Positions 1-10,400 of a DNA stretch of 64,000 nucleotides are shown piece after piece. Below the pieces are notes generated by a model. That model was not told where the DNA came from. It saw only the letters and a list, made by a program, of their open reading frames with translations, and did no database searches. A program made the position numbers and the translations under genes. The stretch comes from Limnoglobus sp043780595 (GTDB taxonomy: Bacteria; Planctomycetota; Planctomycetia; Gemmatales; Gemmataceae). The stretch lies in assembly GCA_043780595.1 (NCBI GenBank), contig JAYWCL010000130.1, forward strand, positions 1 through 64,000, read 5' to 3'. Numbering within the stretch: position 1 is the first letter of the stretch; the number at the start of each line of letters is the position of its first letter.

Positions 1-98
1 ACGTTCTTCCATGACGGACTCCCGTAAAACGCGAGCGAATGTAAACGATTATCCCACAATTCATTGCGGCAAGAAAGGACGAAGACACAGTAGAATTA

Positions 99-353
99 AT
101 GGGTATCTGTGAAGTTTGCGGCAACGACTACGACAAGGCGTTTACGGTCACGTTGGGGCATCGGGAACACGTGTTCGATTCCTTCGAGTGTGCCATTCAC
201 ATGCTCGCACCGCGTTGTGCCCATTGTGGGTGTCGAATCATCGGCCATGGCGTCGAGAGCGAGCGAGCGATTTACTGCTGTGCGCATTGTGCGAAAAACA
301 TGGGCGTCCAAAATGTCTCGGATCGCGCGATGAGTGCGGCAGTTGCATCCTGA
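99..353 (+). CDS. Small Cys-rich zinc-binding (prokaryotic metallothionein-like) protein
   Basis: The 84-residue product begins MGICEVCGNDYDKAF and carries paired CxxC motifs: CEVC near residues 4-7, CAHCGC near 40-45 and CCAHC near 60-64. It also has several histidines, including HxFDSFEC. The pattern fits small bacterial proteins annotated as prokaryotic metallothionein or treble-clef zinc proteins, so a metal-binding, probably cytoplasmic role is likely; the exact function is unknown. A purine-rich AAAGGA lies upstream of the ATG but somewhat far away. A rho-independent terminator lies about 190 nt downstream of the stop. It appears to be monocistronic. Confidence 0.75.
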   Translation: MGICEVCGNDYDKAFTVTLGHREHVFDSFECAIHMLAPRCAHCGCRIIGHGVESERAIYCCAHCAKNMGVQNVSDRAMSAAVAS

Positions 354-431
354 AAGGCAATACTCGAAGGACGACATCGGCCTTCAAGTTGCGTTCGCGG
401 CACGGTTCCAATTGCGGCGATTCTGGGTAGC

Positions 432-590
432 AGAAAAGTGGTTTCGGCACTTACCACCCACCCCTCCGCGAACTCACTCCCGAATTGCGGAATGTAGCTA
501 ACCCACCAACGACTTACGTCCGATTTTGGCCGAATCGAATCACGCCGAAACCACTTTTCGGCGTTCCTTTTTTGACAAAACTGCGACCTG
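432..590 (+). repeat. Short GACTTACGTC intergenic element, copy A
   Basis: This non-coding stretch between the metallothionein-like gene and the DUF892 gene resembles 60957-61085 closely. Both have a CCACCCA-rich stretch, GGAAT, then CACCAACGACTTACGTCCGATTT, then a hairpin followed by TTTGACAAAAC or TTCGTCAAAAC. The core GACTTACGTC is at 511-520. The arm at 432-448 is complementary (16 of 17) to 544-560, so two alternative foldings are possible. I see no gene here; this covers most of the 293-nt gap. Confidence 0.6.
542..574 (+). terminator. Rho-independent terminator inside element A
   Basis: A 9-bp stem (ACGCCGAAA at 542-550 with TTTCGGCGT at 556-564) has a 5-nt loop and is followed by TCCTTTTTTG. 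On the plus strand it would end transcripts of the gene at 99-353. Confidence 0.7.
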
Positions 591-646
591 GATATGAACC
601 ATGCCCAAAATTGCAACCGGGTTTGAATCTGTGTCGCGTTCGCATT

Positions 647-1213
647 TTACCGCTTCGCAGCGGCTTTCTTGGTTTCAGCCGCATCGACTTCTGCATCATT
701 ATCTTCATCATGTTCATCATCCGCATTTTCTGCGTCGATGTTGATGATCGTCTCGGCGAGTTCGGTGAGTGCCTTATCCGCTTCACCTTCTTCATCGAGC
801 GTCGCTTGCAGCAACTCGACGGCCTCGTCGTAACCGAGCAATTTGGCGAAAGTCCGGACGCAGCCGTAACCGGCCATTTCGTAATGCTCGACCCGTTGTG
901 CAGCTGCAATCAGTGCGGCATCTTTTACAGCGGCAATACCGTCTTCTGCGATGGTGTCGGCCGCTTCGGCAACGAGACCTTCCATCGCTTTGCACTTTTT
1001 GCCCTTCGGGCTTTCCTCGAGCTTCTCGAAAATCGCTTCGAGCCGCGTCACCTGATTCCGCGTGACTTCGAGGTGCTCTTTGAACGCATTTTTCAGATCG
1101 GGGTGCGTCGCAGCCTTCACCATTTTGGGAAGTGCTTTCAGCAGTTGATTCTCCGCGTTATAGAGATCCTTCAACTCTTCCACATACAGGTCGTGCAAGC
1201 TATCGAGTGCCAT
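647..1213 (-). CDS. DUF892 (YciE/YciF-like) ferritin-like protein
   Basis: The 188-residue product starts MALDSLHDLYVEELKDLYNA and has the LKALPKM and later acidic-helix pattern of the DUF892/YciF family, a ferritin-like four-helix bundle linked to stress in enterobacteria. The last ~25 residues are a low-complexity Asp/Glu then Lys/Ala tail that the family usually lacks. I chose the ATG at 1213 because CCGGAG lies just upstream and because family homology begins there; the frame stays open further upstream. A sigma-54-like promoter sits 63 nt before the start on the same strand. Its likely role is iron or redox-related stress protection, inferred from family and context. Confidence 0.85.
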   Translation of the reverse strand: MALDSLHDLYVEELKDLYNAENQLLKALPKMVKAATHPDLKNAFKEHLEVTRNQVTRLEAIFEKLEESPKGKKCKAMEGLVAEAADTIAEDGIAAVKDAALIAAAQRVEHYEMAGYGCVRTFAKLLGYDEAVELLQATLDEEGEADKALTELAETIINIDAENADDEHDEDNDAEVDAAETKKAAAKR

Positions 1214-1276
1214 CAAATCGCTCCGGGGGCGTGCTATTGCAGAAACGGCTAAGTTGCCGATTGCCTCACGTATCCG

Positions 1277-1292
1277 AGCAAATGGCATACCA
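1277..1292 (-). promoter_or_regulatory. Putative sigma-54 promoter for the DUF892 gene
   Basis: Read on the minus strand the site is TGGTATGCCATTTGCT, with GG and GC 12 nt apart, as in TGGCACG-N4-TTGCW. It lies 63 nt before the ATG at 1213. Confidence 0.6.
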
Positions 1293-1513
1293 AGCGATGC
1301 GAAGTCCGCGACGCGGAGCACACGTAGCAGAACGTGGGCGTCAAACTATTGAGCGAATGGGTGTTGCGCACGCGCTTCACTCAGCAAAGCCTTCGCGGCG
1401 CGGCGAATTGTGATTCGCGTTCGTGCGCAGCCTTGAGAAGATCGCTTCCGGTATTGACTATCCCCTCGCGAAAAATCCTTCTTTTACAGATGCTTTGAAA
1501 TGTCCGATTCAAC

Positions 1514-1529
1514 CGGCACGGCAGTTGCA
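1514..1529 (+). promoter_or_regulatory. Putative sigma-54 promoter for the four-TM membrane protein
   Basis: CGGCACGGCAGTTGCA matches the sigma-54 -24/-12 consensus at nearly every position with exact GG-N10-GC spacing. It lies 64 nt before the ATG at 1594. Confidence 0.7.
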
Positions 1530-1593
1530 ATGTCTATTGCTCACTGGCCTCAATGTGGGGCCGCAAAATGTGTCACCTTTTCGGAGACTACTT

Positions 1594-2367
1594 ATGGCAG
1601 ATGTTATGGTCAATACCACGAATCATCGCACGACCACACCCGTGGATGTCGAAGACATGGTCGGAGTGCGAAGCCGCATCAGTTGGGGCGCAATCGTAGC
1701 GGGGTCGGTGCTGTCGTTGGCACTGTACTTCTTGCTCACACTACTTGGCGGGGCCATTGGCCTGTCGATCAGCGATAAGTTTGCCGGTCGAAATATCGGC
1801 TTCGCAGCTGCGGTCTATGCGATCGTAGTGACGGCGGCCTGTCTGTTTGTTGGGGGCTTCGTGGCCAGCCAATTGACCACGGGCGAAAACAAGCGGGAAG
1901 CCGCGATGTACGGCTTGCTCGTGTGGGCCGCAGTGTTCACGATGCTTCTGTGGCTGATGGCCACCGGCGTGCGAGCCGGTTTTAACACGATGGTTGGCGT
2001 CGCCACCGTCGGAAGCAACGTCGCCGACGCGACCGCGCAAAACACCACGCAAAACGACTGGGAAACCGGCGCGTTACGTATGGGGATCCCACAGGAACGA
2101 ATCAACGAGTGGAAAGAAAAGGCTAAGAGCGTCCCAGCCGACGCGAAGGCCACCCTCGAAGATCCTGCAACGAAGGCCAAAGCCGAGCAAGCGGCTCGCG
2201 AAGCCGCTGAAGTGACGACCCGCGTGACGTGGTGGTCGTTCCTCGGTACGCTGATTTCGATGATTGCTGCCGCAGTCGGTGGCTACGTCGGGGCTGGCCC
2301 CACGCTGCGATTGTTCGCAGTTCCCGTCGCCAGCAGCGTTCGTCGCGATACGATCCTCCGCCCATAA
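1594..2367 (+). CDS. Four-TM small integral membrane protein
   Basis: The 257-residue product has a hydrophilic N-terminus, then ISWGAIVAGSVLSLALYFLL and three more hydrophobic segments near residues 65-90, 105-130 and 215-245. The SWGAI-x-AG start of the first TM is common in small inner-membrane stress proteins of unknown function. A charged, helical segment (WKEKAKSVPADAKATLEDPA) lies between TM3 and TM4. The ATG at 1594 was chosen because CGGAGA precedes it and because the sigma-54-like promoter at 1514-1529 would otherwise lie inside the gene. A terminator follows. The function is unknown; an envelope-stress role is inferred from its neighbours. Confidence 0.75.
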   Translation: MADVMVNTTNHRTTTPVDVEDMVGVRSRISWGAIVAGSVLSLALYFLLTLLGGAIGLSISDKFAGRNIGFAAAVYAIVVTAACLFVGGFVASQLTTGENKREAAMYGLLVWAAVFTMLLWLMATGVRAGFNTMVGVATVGSNVADATAQNTTQNDWETGALRMGIPQERINEWKEKAKSVPADAKATLEDPATKAKAEQAAREAAEVTTRVTWWSFLGTLISMIAAAVGGYVGAGPTLRLFAVPVASSVRRDTILRP

Positions 2368-2395
2368 GTCGGCAAACGATACTGTTGCTCCCCTG

Positions 2396-2425
2396 GCCTG
2401 CCCGGATGTTCCGGGTGGGCTTTTT
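2396..2425 (+). terminator. Rho-independent terminator
   Basis: An 11-bp stem with two G-T pairs (2396-2406 with 2410-2420) and a 3-nt loop is followed by TTTTT. It separates the membrane protein gene from the oxidoreductase gene. Confidence 0.8.
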
Positions 2426-2447
2426 ACCATTTACAAGAGGCACGGTT

Positions 2448-4004
2448 ATGTCGAAAAGTACATCACCACTGTGGCGAGCATCGACCGATTTGCCCGCGAA
2501 CGGTCGTCGACTGAACGACGATCTGAGTTGCGATGTCTGCGTCATCGGAGGCGGCATTGCGGGCCTGAGCGTGGCATATCACCTTTTGCGCGAGCAAAAA
2601 ACCGTCGTCGTACTCGAAGCGCAGTCTGAAATTGGTGCGGGCGAAACCGGGGCGACAACGGCCCACCTCAGTAGCATTTACGACGATCGATTCGCCAAGC
2701 TCGAATCGCTTCGCGGTCTGGAAGTCGTACGCGGGGCGTATCGTAGCCACGCCGCTGCCATCGACATGATCGAAGAAATCCAACGTCGCGAACGCATCGA
2801 CTGCGATTTTCAGCGGCTCAACGGTTATCTGTTTGCTCCCGATGCGGCAGGCGAGGAAATCCTCCGCAACGAAGCCCAAACGTGCAAGAATGCAGGCATT
2901 CGTTTCGATTGGTTCGACGATTTACCCATATCTGGCGATCGGAGCGGACCGGCATTGCAGTTCCCCGATCAAGCGCAGTTCGATCCACGAAAGTACCTTG
3001 TCGGCCTCGCGGGAGCCGTTCAAAATCGAGGTGCGCAAATCTATACGAATTGCCGCGTCGATCGCGTCGAACCCGGAGAACCGCTTCACGCGATTACGTC
3101 CGAAGGGCGTACTGTCACGGCCAAGTCCGTAGTGTTGGCGACGAACACGCCGATCAATGGCGGCATCGGCATCAATGCGAAACTGGCATCGTACAACACG
3201 TACGTCATCGCGGCGGAGTTGCCACTCGCAAAGGCACCGCACGGGCTGTTTTGGGATACCGAAGACCCCTATCACTACGTGCGCTTTCACGTTGACAGTA
3301 GCAACCGAGCCTACGCGATTATCGGCGGCGAAGACCACAAGACGGGACAAGAACCGAATCCGGCCGCGCGATACGATGCGCTCGAAGCCTGGGCACGCCG
3401 ACGGTTTCCACAACTCGGATCGGTGTTGTATCGTTGGGACGGTCAGGTTTTTGAAACGCTCGATGGCCTCGCTTTAATCGGTGCCGATGCGTCCGCCGGA
3501 AAGAACGTGTATGTGGTCACTGGCGATTCCGGGATGGGCCTCACTCACGGCACACTCGCCGGGTCGTTGATCGCCGACGCCATCATGGAACGCAAGAACG
3601 ACTGGGCAGAGCTTTACGACCCGGCCCGGTTGTCAATCGCCACGACTGGAACGTTGCTGCGTGAAAATGCGAACACGGCAGGACAATATCTCGACTGGCT
3701 GACGTCTGGCGATAAAGGCGATCCGCTCTCGTTGACCGAAGGCGAAGGCATGATCGTTCGCCGGGGATTGTCGAAGTTGGCGGTATGCCGTACGCACGGC
3801 GAGAGCGGCCTAACGGTACTTTCGGCCACCTGCCCGCACTTCGGCGCGATCGTTCGTTGGAACAACGCCGACCAAACCTGGGATTGCCCCTGCCACGGAT
3901 CGCGTTTCTCCGCAGATGGTCGCGTCCTCCACGGCCCCGCCACCACCGACCTCAAGCCCGTCGCGATCGAGCGAGAAATCCCCGCACAACTGAATGCAAC
4001 ATGA
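2448..4004 (+). CDS. FAD-dependent oxidoreductase with C-terminal Rieske [2Fe-2S] domain
   Basis: The 518-residue product has an N-terminal Rossmann FAD motif (CDVCVIGGGIAGLSVAYHL, residues ~27-45) and a DAO-type fold. It ends in a Rieske domain with CPH (near residue 462) and CPCHGSRF (near 482), which supply the Cys/His ligands of a [2Fe-2S] cluster. Proteins of this layout are annotated as Rieske-containing FAD oxidoreductases; the substrate is unknown. The ATG at 2448 is preceded by AAGAGG. The gene sits directly after a terminator, so it should have its own promoter, which I could not identify. It lies among stress genes, and a role in redox stress is inference. Confidence 0.85.
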   Translation: MSKSTSPLWRASTDLPANGRRLNDDLSCDVCVIGGGIAGLSVAYHLLREQKTVVVLEAQSEIGAGETGATTAHLSSIYDDRFAKLESLRGLEVVRGAYRSHAAAIDMIEEIQRRERIDCDFQRLNGYLFAPDAAGEEILRNEAQTCKNAGIRFDWFDDLPISGDRSGPALQFPDQAQFDPRKYLVGLAGAVQNRGAQIYTNCRVDRVEPGEPLHAITSEGRTVTAKSVVLATNTPINGGIGINAKLASYNTYVIAAELPLAKAPHGLFWDTEDPYHYVRFHVDSSNRAYAIIGGEDHKTGQEPNPAARYDALEAWARRRFPQLGSVLYRWDGQVFETLDGLALIGADASAGKNVYVVTGDSGMGLTHGTLAGSLIADAIMERKNDWAELYDPARLSIATTGTLLRENANTAGQYLDWLTSGDKGDPLSLTEGEGMIVRRGLSKLAVCRTHGESGLTVLSATCPHFGAIVRWNNADQTWDCPCHGSRFSADGRVLHGPATTDLKPVAIEREIPAQLNAT

Positions 4005-4012
4005 TGCCGGTA

Positions 4013-4028
4013 TGGCATGCCCTTTGCA
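4013..4028 (+). promoter_or_regulatory. Putative sigma-54 promoter for the DUF2171 gene
   Basis: TGGCATGCCCTTTGCA has exact GG-N10-GC spacing and a perfect TTGCA -12 box. It lies 59 nt before the ATG at 4088. Confidence 0.72.
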
Positions 4029-4087
4029 CTGAATTATGGACATAAAGCCGTACTGTTCGGCTTCATGTCTACATCGAGGAGTGCATC

Positions 4088-4330
4088 ATGAAGGACACCA
4101 GCAAGATCAAGGACCGGATGGACGTCGTCTGTTCCTGCGGTACGCGAATCGGCAAGGTCGATCACGTTGAAGGCGACCAAATCAAACTCGTGAAAAACGA
4201 TCCCGTCTCCGGTAACAAACATCATTTCATACCAACCGACTGGGTCGATCACGTCGATTCCGAGGTCGTTTTGAGCAAAAACTCCGCAGAGGCGATGCGC
4301 GAATGGACCGAAGAAACTGCTAAAGCGTAA
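4088..4330 (+). CDS. DUF2171 domain protein
   Basis: This 80-residue soluble protein contains MDVVCSCGTRIGKVDHVEGD and a DWVDHVD segment typical of DUF2171 (a PRC-barrel-like small domain). The function of the family is not established; such proteins are often found with general-stress genes. CGAGGAG precedes the ATG. The gene has its own sigma-54-like promoter and a downstream hairpin, so it is probably monocistronic. Confidence 0.8.
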   Translation: MKDTSKIKDRMDVVCSCGTRIGKVDHVEGDQIKLVKNDPVSGNKHHFIPTDWVDHVDSEVVLSKNSAEAMREWTEETAKA

Positions 4331-4354
4331 GCCCTCTCACCCGATTATCGACCG

Positions 4355-4388
4355 CGACAACCTCTCGGAATTCCGAGGGGCTTTGTCG
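4355..4388 (+). terminator. Hairpin terminator after the DUF2171 gene
   Basis: CGACAA-CCTCTCGG pairs with CCGAGGGG-TTGTCG around an AATT loop, giving about 14 bp. There is no long T-tract, so termination efficiency is uncertain. The hairpin ends 10 nt before the sigma-54-like site of the next gene. Confidence 0.55.
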
Positions 4389-4397
4389 TTGATAGTC

Positions 4398-4413
4398 TGG
4401 CACGTAAAATGCC
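4398..4413 (+). promoter_or_regulatory. Putative sigma-54 promoter for the glucan synthase gene
   Basis: TGGCACGTAAAATGCC has a perfect -24 box and a TGC -12 core at the correct spacing. It covers the upstream in-frame ATG at 4409 and therefore favours the start at 4466. Confidence 0.65.
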
Positions 4414-4465
4414 TACCTTCGACAGTCTTGCACGGGTTCATTTACGATGCACCAGAGGAATTGAT

Positions 4466-7400
4466 ATGCCCGGCGAACTCGTCAAGCAAAGTTACTTTTA
4501 CCGTACGATTGTCTCGCTGGCCGCCGAAGGTCTTACTGCTCGTACGCGGTTGAGTCGTCGATTATTACGGCGATTGAGTTCCAACGCTAGACGGATTTCG
4601 CAAGCCCACAGCACGCTCTCGGACCTGATCGCGCGCGGCGAAGGCGTGCCCGTCGAAGCCGAGTGGTTGCTCGATAATTACTACGTGATCGACGAAGTCG
4701 TACGGCAAATCCGCGGCCACATGCCGCAATCGTATTACAGCGAGTTGCCGATTATCCCCAACGGCCCCCATGCGGGGCTTCCGCGCGTTTACCCACTCGC
4801 GGCGGCGATCATCGGTCGCGGCGAAGGCTCGCTGGCCGAGCGGGACATCCGTTCCGCCGTCAACGAATATCAGCAGATGACGGCCCTGCGTATCGGCGAA
4901 CTCTGGGCGGTGCCGATCATGCTGCGGCTCGCGGTGATCGAACTACTTCGCGGCCTCGTCGATCAGATGTTGGCGACGGTTGCGGAACGCAAAGAGGCAA
5001 ACTATGCCGTGGCCACGTTGCGGCGCGGCTCGCGCCATCGCCTCGATAGTCGCCCGAGCGATGCCTACGCGGCCTCGATTTGGGAATCGATCCGCGAAGA
5101 CGGCACGACCACCGAACGCCTCGACGAATGGGCGGGGCAACACCTCGTCGATCCGCAAACGATCTGCCATCGCGAGTTCTGCCGGCAAGCGGCGAATCAA
5201 GTGTCGATCGGTAACGCGGTTACGACGCTGCGGATCCTCGGTGTGATCGAATGGAAATCGTTTTTCGAAGAGACGAGCCTCGTCGAAGCGGTGCTGAAAA
5301 CCGACCCAGACGGCGTGTACCTGAAGCAGGATTTCGCGACGCGCGACCGTTGTCGGCAAGCGGTGGAGGTTCTCTCGCGGCGGAGTCGCCGTCCGGAACT
5401 CGACGTGGCGCAGGCGGCGATTGCGGCGGCGTCCGTGGAAAAATCGAACGGTCACGTCGGCTATTATCTCATCGGCGAAGGGCGTGCCAAGTTCGGTCGC
5501 GTCCTCGGCGAACGTCGCCCAATCCGTCGGCGGATTCGTTTGTGGCTGCGCAGCCGGCCGGGCATCGTGTTCTTCGGGCTGATCCTCGCCCTTTCGTTAC
5601 TGGTAGCTGCACCCGCGTGGTTTCTTTTCGGTGCCTCGTCGTGGTGGGCAATCGTTTCGGCGGCGCTCGCCATTGGCTTCGTGGCATCCGAAGCAGGCGT
5701 CAGCTTTACGAACCTCGTGGTGCGGAAATTCACGTCGCCGCGCGTGTTGCCGAAGATGGAATTCAAGGAAGGCATACCCGCGGAGTCGGCGACGTTCGTC
5801 GTGGTACCGACGATGATTGGCAAGCCGGAGCAAGCACGCGGCCTCGTCGAACGGCTCGAACGACACTATTTGTCTAATCCCGATTCGTCGCTGACGTTCG
5901 CGCTGCTCATCGACTTCATGGATGCCCAATCGGAGACGATGCCGCACGATGCCGCGTGTATCGAGGCGTTACAAAAGAGCATCGCCACCGTGAATGCGAC
6001 GTACTGCGCGGCGGGGCCGTCGCGGTTTTACGTGCTGCATCGTTCGCGAAAATTCAATGCGTCCGAAGGCTGCTGGATGGGGTGGGAACGCAAGCGCGGG
6101 AAGCTCGACGAGTTCAACCGCGTGTTACGCGGCCAACTCGATACGAGCTACATTCTGAGTGCCGAGGCCATTACGGCGCTGCCGAAAGTGCGTTACGTTC
6201 TGACGCTCGATGCGGACACCGTGCTGCCGCGCGATACGGCGACGCAGATGATTGCCACGCTGTCGCACCCGCTGAACCGCCCGCGATTGTCGCCCGACGG
6301 TCGCCGCGTGATCGGCGGTTACGCGATCCTTCAGCCGCGTGTGAGCTTCCTTTACCGCACCGGGTTTCGCTCGTGGTTTGCGAGGCTGTTCGCGGGCAGT
6401 GCGGGCGTCGATCCGTACTCGTCGGCCACCTCGGACACGTACATGGACCTCTTCGGCCGCGGCTCGTTCACCGGGAAGGGCCTGTACGACGTCGATGCGT
6501 TTCACGCGACGGCTGGCGAGGCGTTTCCCGAGAATGCGATCCTGAGCCACGACCTCATCGAGTCGAATTACGCGCGATGTGCGTTGGCCACGGACATCGA
6601 AGTTTTCGATGAATTTCCCTCGAAGTATCACGTCTACGCTCGACGCGATCACCGCTGGATTCGCGGCGACTGGCAACTTCTGCCTTGGTTACGTGCAAAA
6701 GTGCCATCGCCGAAAGCCGACGGTAACCGATTGCCGAACGTGCTGCCGCTGCTCGAACGCTGGAAGGTGATCGACAATTTACGCCGTAGCCTCGTCGCAC
6801 CCGCGTCGTTTGCGCTACTCGTATTGGCCTGGACGGTGCTGCCATCGCCCGCGTGGGCGTGGATGATGTTCGCGCTGTTACCGTGGCTGGTGCCGGGCGT
6901 GTTGCTGACGATCAGTACGTTCCTGCGACTGCGTTCGAGGGCCACGTGGCGGGCGTTGCCGTCGAAGTGGCGATTCGAATTTACGAACACGTTCGGGCAG
7001 GCGTTGCTGCAAATCGCGTTCCTGCCGGAGTCGGCACGGCACGCGGTCGATGCCATCGCACGCACGCTGTTTCGGTTGACCACGTCCAAACGGCGGATGC
7101 TCGAATGGGAGACCGCGGCGGCCTCCGAAGCGCGTCTCGGCGAAGGTTTGAAACAATTTGTGCAAACGATGTGGCCCACTTCCGTGGTGTCGATCGTCAT
7201 CGCGGTCACGATTGCGGCAATCGCGCTGCACAACCTGTTACTGGCCGCGCCGCTGTTGGCGCTCTGGATCGCATCTCCGCTAATCGCATGGTTCGTCAGC
7301 CGTACGCGGGTCGAAGTCGAAACGCCACTATCGGCTTCCGATGAAGCCGAATTGCGCCGCGTGGCGCGTATGACGTGGTCGTTTTTTGAAGCGTACGTGG

Positions 7401-10400
7401 GCGAGGCCGATCACTGGTTGCCGCCGGATAACTTCCAGGAAACGCCACTCGGACTGGTGGCACATCGGACGTCGCCGACGAACATCGGGCTGTATCTGCT
7501 CGCGGTCGTGGCGGCACACGATATGGAGCTGGTCGAGCCGCATGTCGTCGTCGATCGACTGCGGAAAGCGTTCGATACACTCGATAAACTCGAACGCCAT
7601 CGCGGGCACTTTTACAACTGGTACGAAACGAACACGCTCGTCACGATGCACCCGCCGTACGTGTCCACGGTGGACAGCGGCAACCTGCTCGCGTGCCTGA
7701 TCGCGTTGAAACACGGGCTAATCGAACTCGCGGATACGCTGCCGAATCAGGCCGCCGAACTGATCGCGCTCGCCAGCCGTGCGGAGGCGATGGCGGCCAT
7801 CATGAACTTCGGGTTCTTGTACAACACCGACCGCGAACTGTTCACCATCGGCTTCAATGCGGCAACGGGGCGGCTCGATTCAAACCACTACGACTTGCTC
7901 GCCTCCGAGGCGTGCATCGCGAGTTTCCTTGCCGTCGCTCGCGGCGAAGTCCCCCGCAAACACTGGTTCCACCTCGGGCGATTGGTGACGATGAGTGCCG
8001 GCAAGATCGGCCTCGTTTCGTGGGGTGGAACCATGTTCGAGTACCTGATGCCACGGTTGCTGTTACCCACGGCATCGGGCGTATTGCTCGATCGCGCACA
8101 ACGCACGGCGGTCGCGCGGCAGATCGAATACGGCCGCGAAACGGGTCGCCCGTGGGGCATCTCGGAGTCCGGGTTCGCGCTACTCGATGCGGCGCAGGTG
8201 TATCAGTATCAATCGTTCGGCGTGCCCGGTTTGGGCTTGAAACGTGGCCTCGATCGCGACCATGTGATTGCGCCGTACGCCACGCTGATGGCGGTCGATA
8301 TCGACACCCCGGCGGCGGTGAAAAACTTCGCCGCACTGAAAGCGGTCGGGGCCGAAGGTCCGTTCGGCTTCTACGAGGCGGTCGACTACAGCCCTGAACG
8401 CGCGAGTGATGCGGGCGCACCAAAAGTCGTTCGCTCGTACATGGCGCACCACCAAGGCATGGGCTTCGTGGCGATTGTCAACCGCCTCACGGGCGGTCGG
8501 ATGCGGCAGCGATTCGCACGCGAACCGGCGGTGAAAGCGGCGGAGTTGCTGCTCGATGAGCGCGTGCCATTCTCCGCGCCGGTCATCGACCCCGATGGCC
8601 CGAACGCGGATATGTCGCGGGGCGAAACGATGTTGCCGGACTACCCGATGCGCCGGCGCATCACTACGCCGCACACGCCGATTCCGCGTACGCACCTGCT
8701 GTCGAATGGCCGTTACACGACAATGGTGACGAACGCGGGCGGTGGCTACAGCCGGTGCCGCGATCTCGATGTGACCCGTTGGCACTCCGATGCCACCGCC
8801 GATAGCGAAGGGCAGTTCATATACATTCGCGACCGACGTAATGGCGCGACGTGGTCGGCGTCGTACCACCCGACCGACAAGACGCCCGATGAATACGAAG
8901 TGACGTACTCGATCGACAAAGCCGAGTTTCGCCGACGCGATGGCGACATCGAATCGCTGATGGAAATCACGGTCGTGCCCGATCAAGACGTCGAAGTGCG
9001 GCGTATGACGATTATGAACCACGGATCGCGACCGCGGATGCTCGACCTGACGAGTTACGCGGAAATCGTGCTCGCGCCCCACGCGGCGGACAACGCGCAT
9101 CCCGCGTTCGGCAAGCTGTTCCTCGAAACCGAATGGCTTCGCGATAGTTCGGCGATACTCTGTCGGCGACGACCGCGTTCGGCGAATCAACAACCGGTGT
9201 TTGCGATTCACAGTATGGCGTGCGAGGCACCCGGCACATACACGTTCGAGACTTCTCGCGAAGGCTTTCTCGGGCGTCGCCGCAGCATCGGTAGCCCGCA
9301 AGCGATGGATAAAAGCGTCTCGACTCTCAGCGGCACCGTCGGTGCGGTCCTCGATCCGATCGTCGCGATTCGCCGCTCGTTGTTACTCAAGCCGGGCGAA
9401 CGAGCGATCGTCGCGTTCACCACCGGCGTGGCCGCAACGCGCGAAGAAGCCATCGCGCTGGCCGAGCGGTATCACACGATCGCCGCAATCGCACACGCCT
9501 TTGAATTAGCCTGGGCCCACGCGCGCATCGAACTGCAAGGCAGCCACTGGAAGCCCGACGATGTCCATCTGTTCCAACGGCTCGCGGGGCACCTGCAATA
9601 CGCCACCGGGCCGTTGCGGGCGGCCTCCGAAACGCTCATCGCCAACCGCCTCGGGCAGTCGGCACTCTGGGCGTTCGGCATCTCCGGCGATCTCCCGATT
9701 CTGCTGCTGCGAATGCACAGTGCGGGCGGACTGTCACACCTACGTCAGTTACTGCAAGCGGAATCATACTGGCAGGCGAAAGGCTTCCCCGTCGATCTCG
9801 TCGTGCTGCTCGAAAACGCAGGCGGCTATCACGATGAACTTCACGATGATGTCGTGAACCTGACGCGGCATATGGGCTTCAACGAGCGGATCAATCAGCC
9901 CGCGGGTATCTTCATCCGCAAAGGCTTCCAGATGACCGAGCCGGAGCGCACGGTGCTGCTGAGTGCGGCACGGGTGGTGCTCGACGACCGCAGCGGACCG
10001 GTGGCAGCGCAGGCCGATGCCGCCGTCGCGCCGCGCACGTTACCGGCACGGCGAATCATGCCGATCGCTGCCACCCGCTTCGAGGAACCGGCCCCGCTCA
10101 AGAACCTGCTGTACGACAACGGCTATGGCGGCTTCAGCAACGATGGCCGCGATTACGTGGTGCATCCGCACAAGATCCCGCCGATGCCGTGGTCGAACGT
10201 CATCGCGAATCCACGCGGTGGCTTCCTCGTGACCGAATCCGGTAGCGGGTACGTTTGGGCGAGCAACAGCCAGTCGAATCGTCTCACACCATGGAGCAAC
10301 GACCCCGTTCTCGATCCGCCAGGCGAAGCGATTTACGTTCACGATGAAGAAGCGGGTACGCTGTGGTGCCCAACGCCGCAACCGGTGCCCACGACCGGCC

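Larger units (their letters stand above)
1214..1593. other. Divergent promoter region, no gene
   Basis: This 380-nt gap separates the divergent DUF892 and four-TM membrane protein genes. I see no credible coding sequence. It contains one sigma-54-like promoter for each direction (listed separately), with about 220 nt between them that could hold activator sites. Confidence 0.6.

Noticed and set aside
1..98. Gene at the left edge
   Set aside because: The 98 nt before the metallothionein-like gene hold no frame I could support.
485..1252. 255-residue plus-strand frame over the DUF892 gene
   Set aside because: It is antisense to a clear family member and has no supporting motif.
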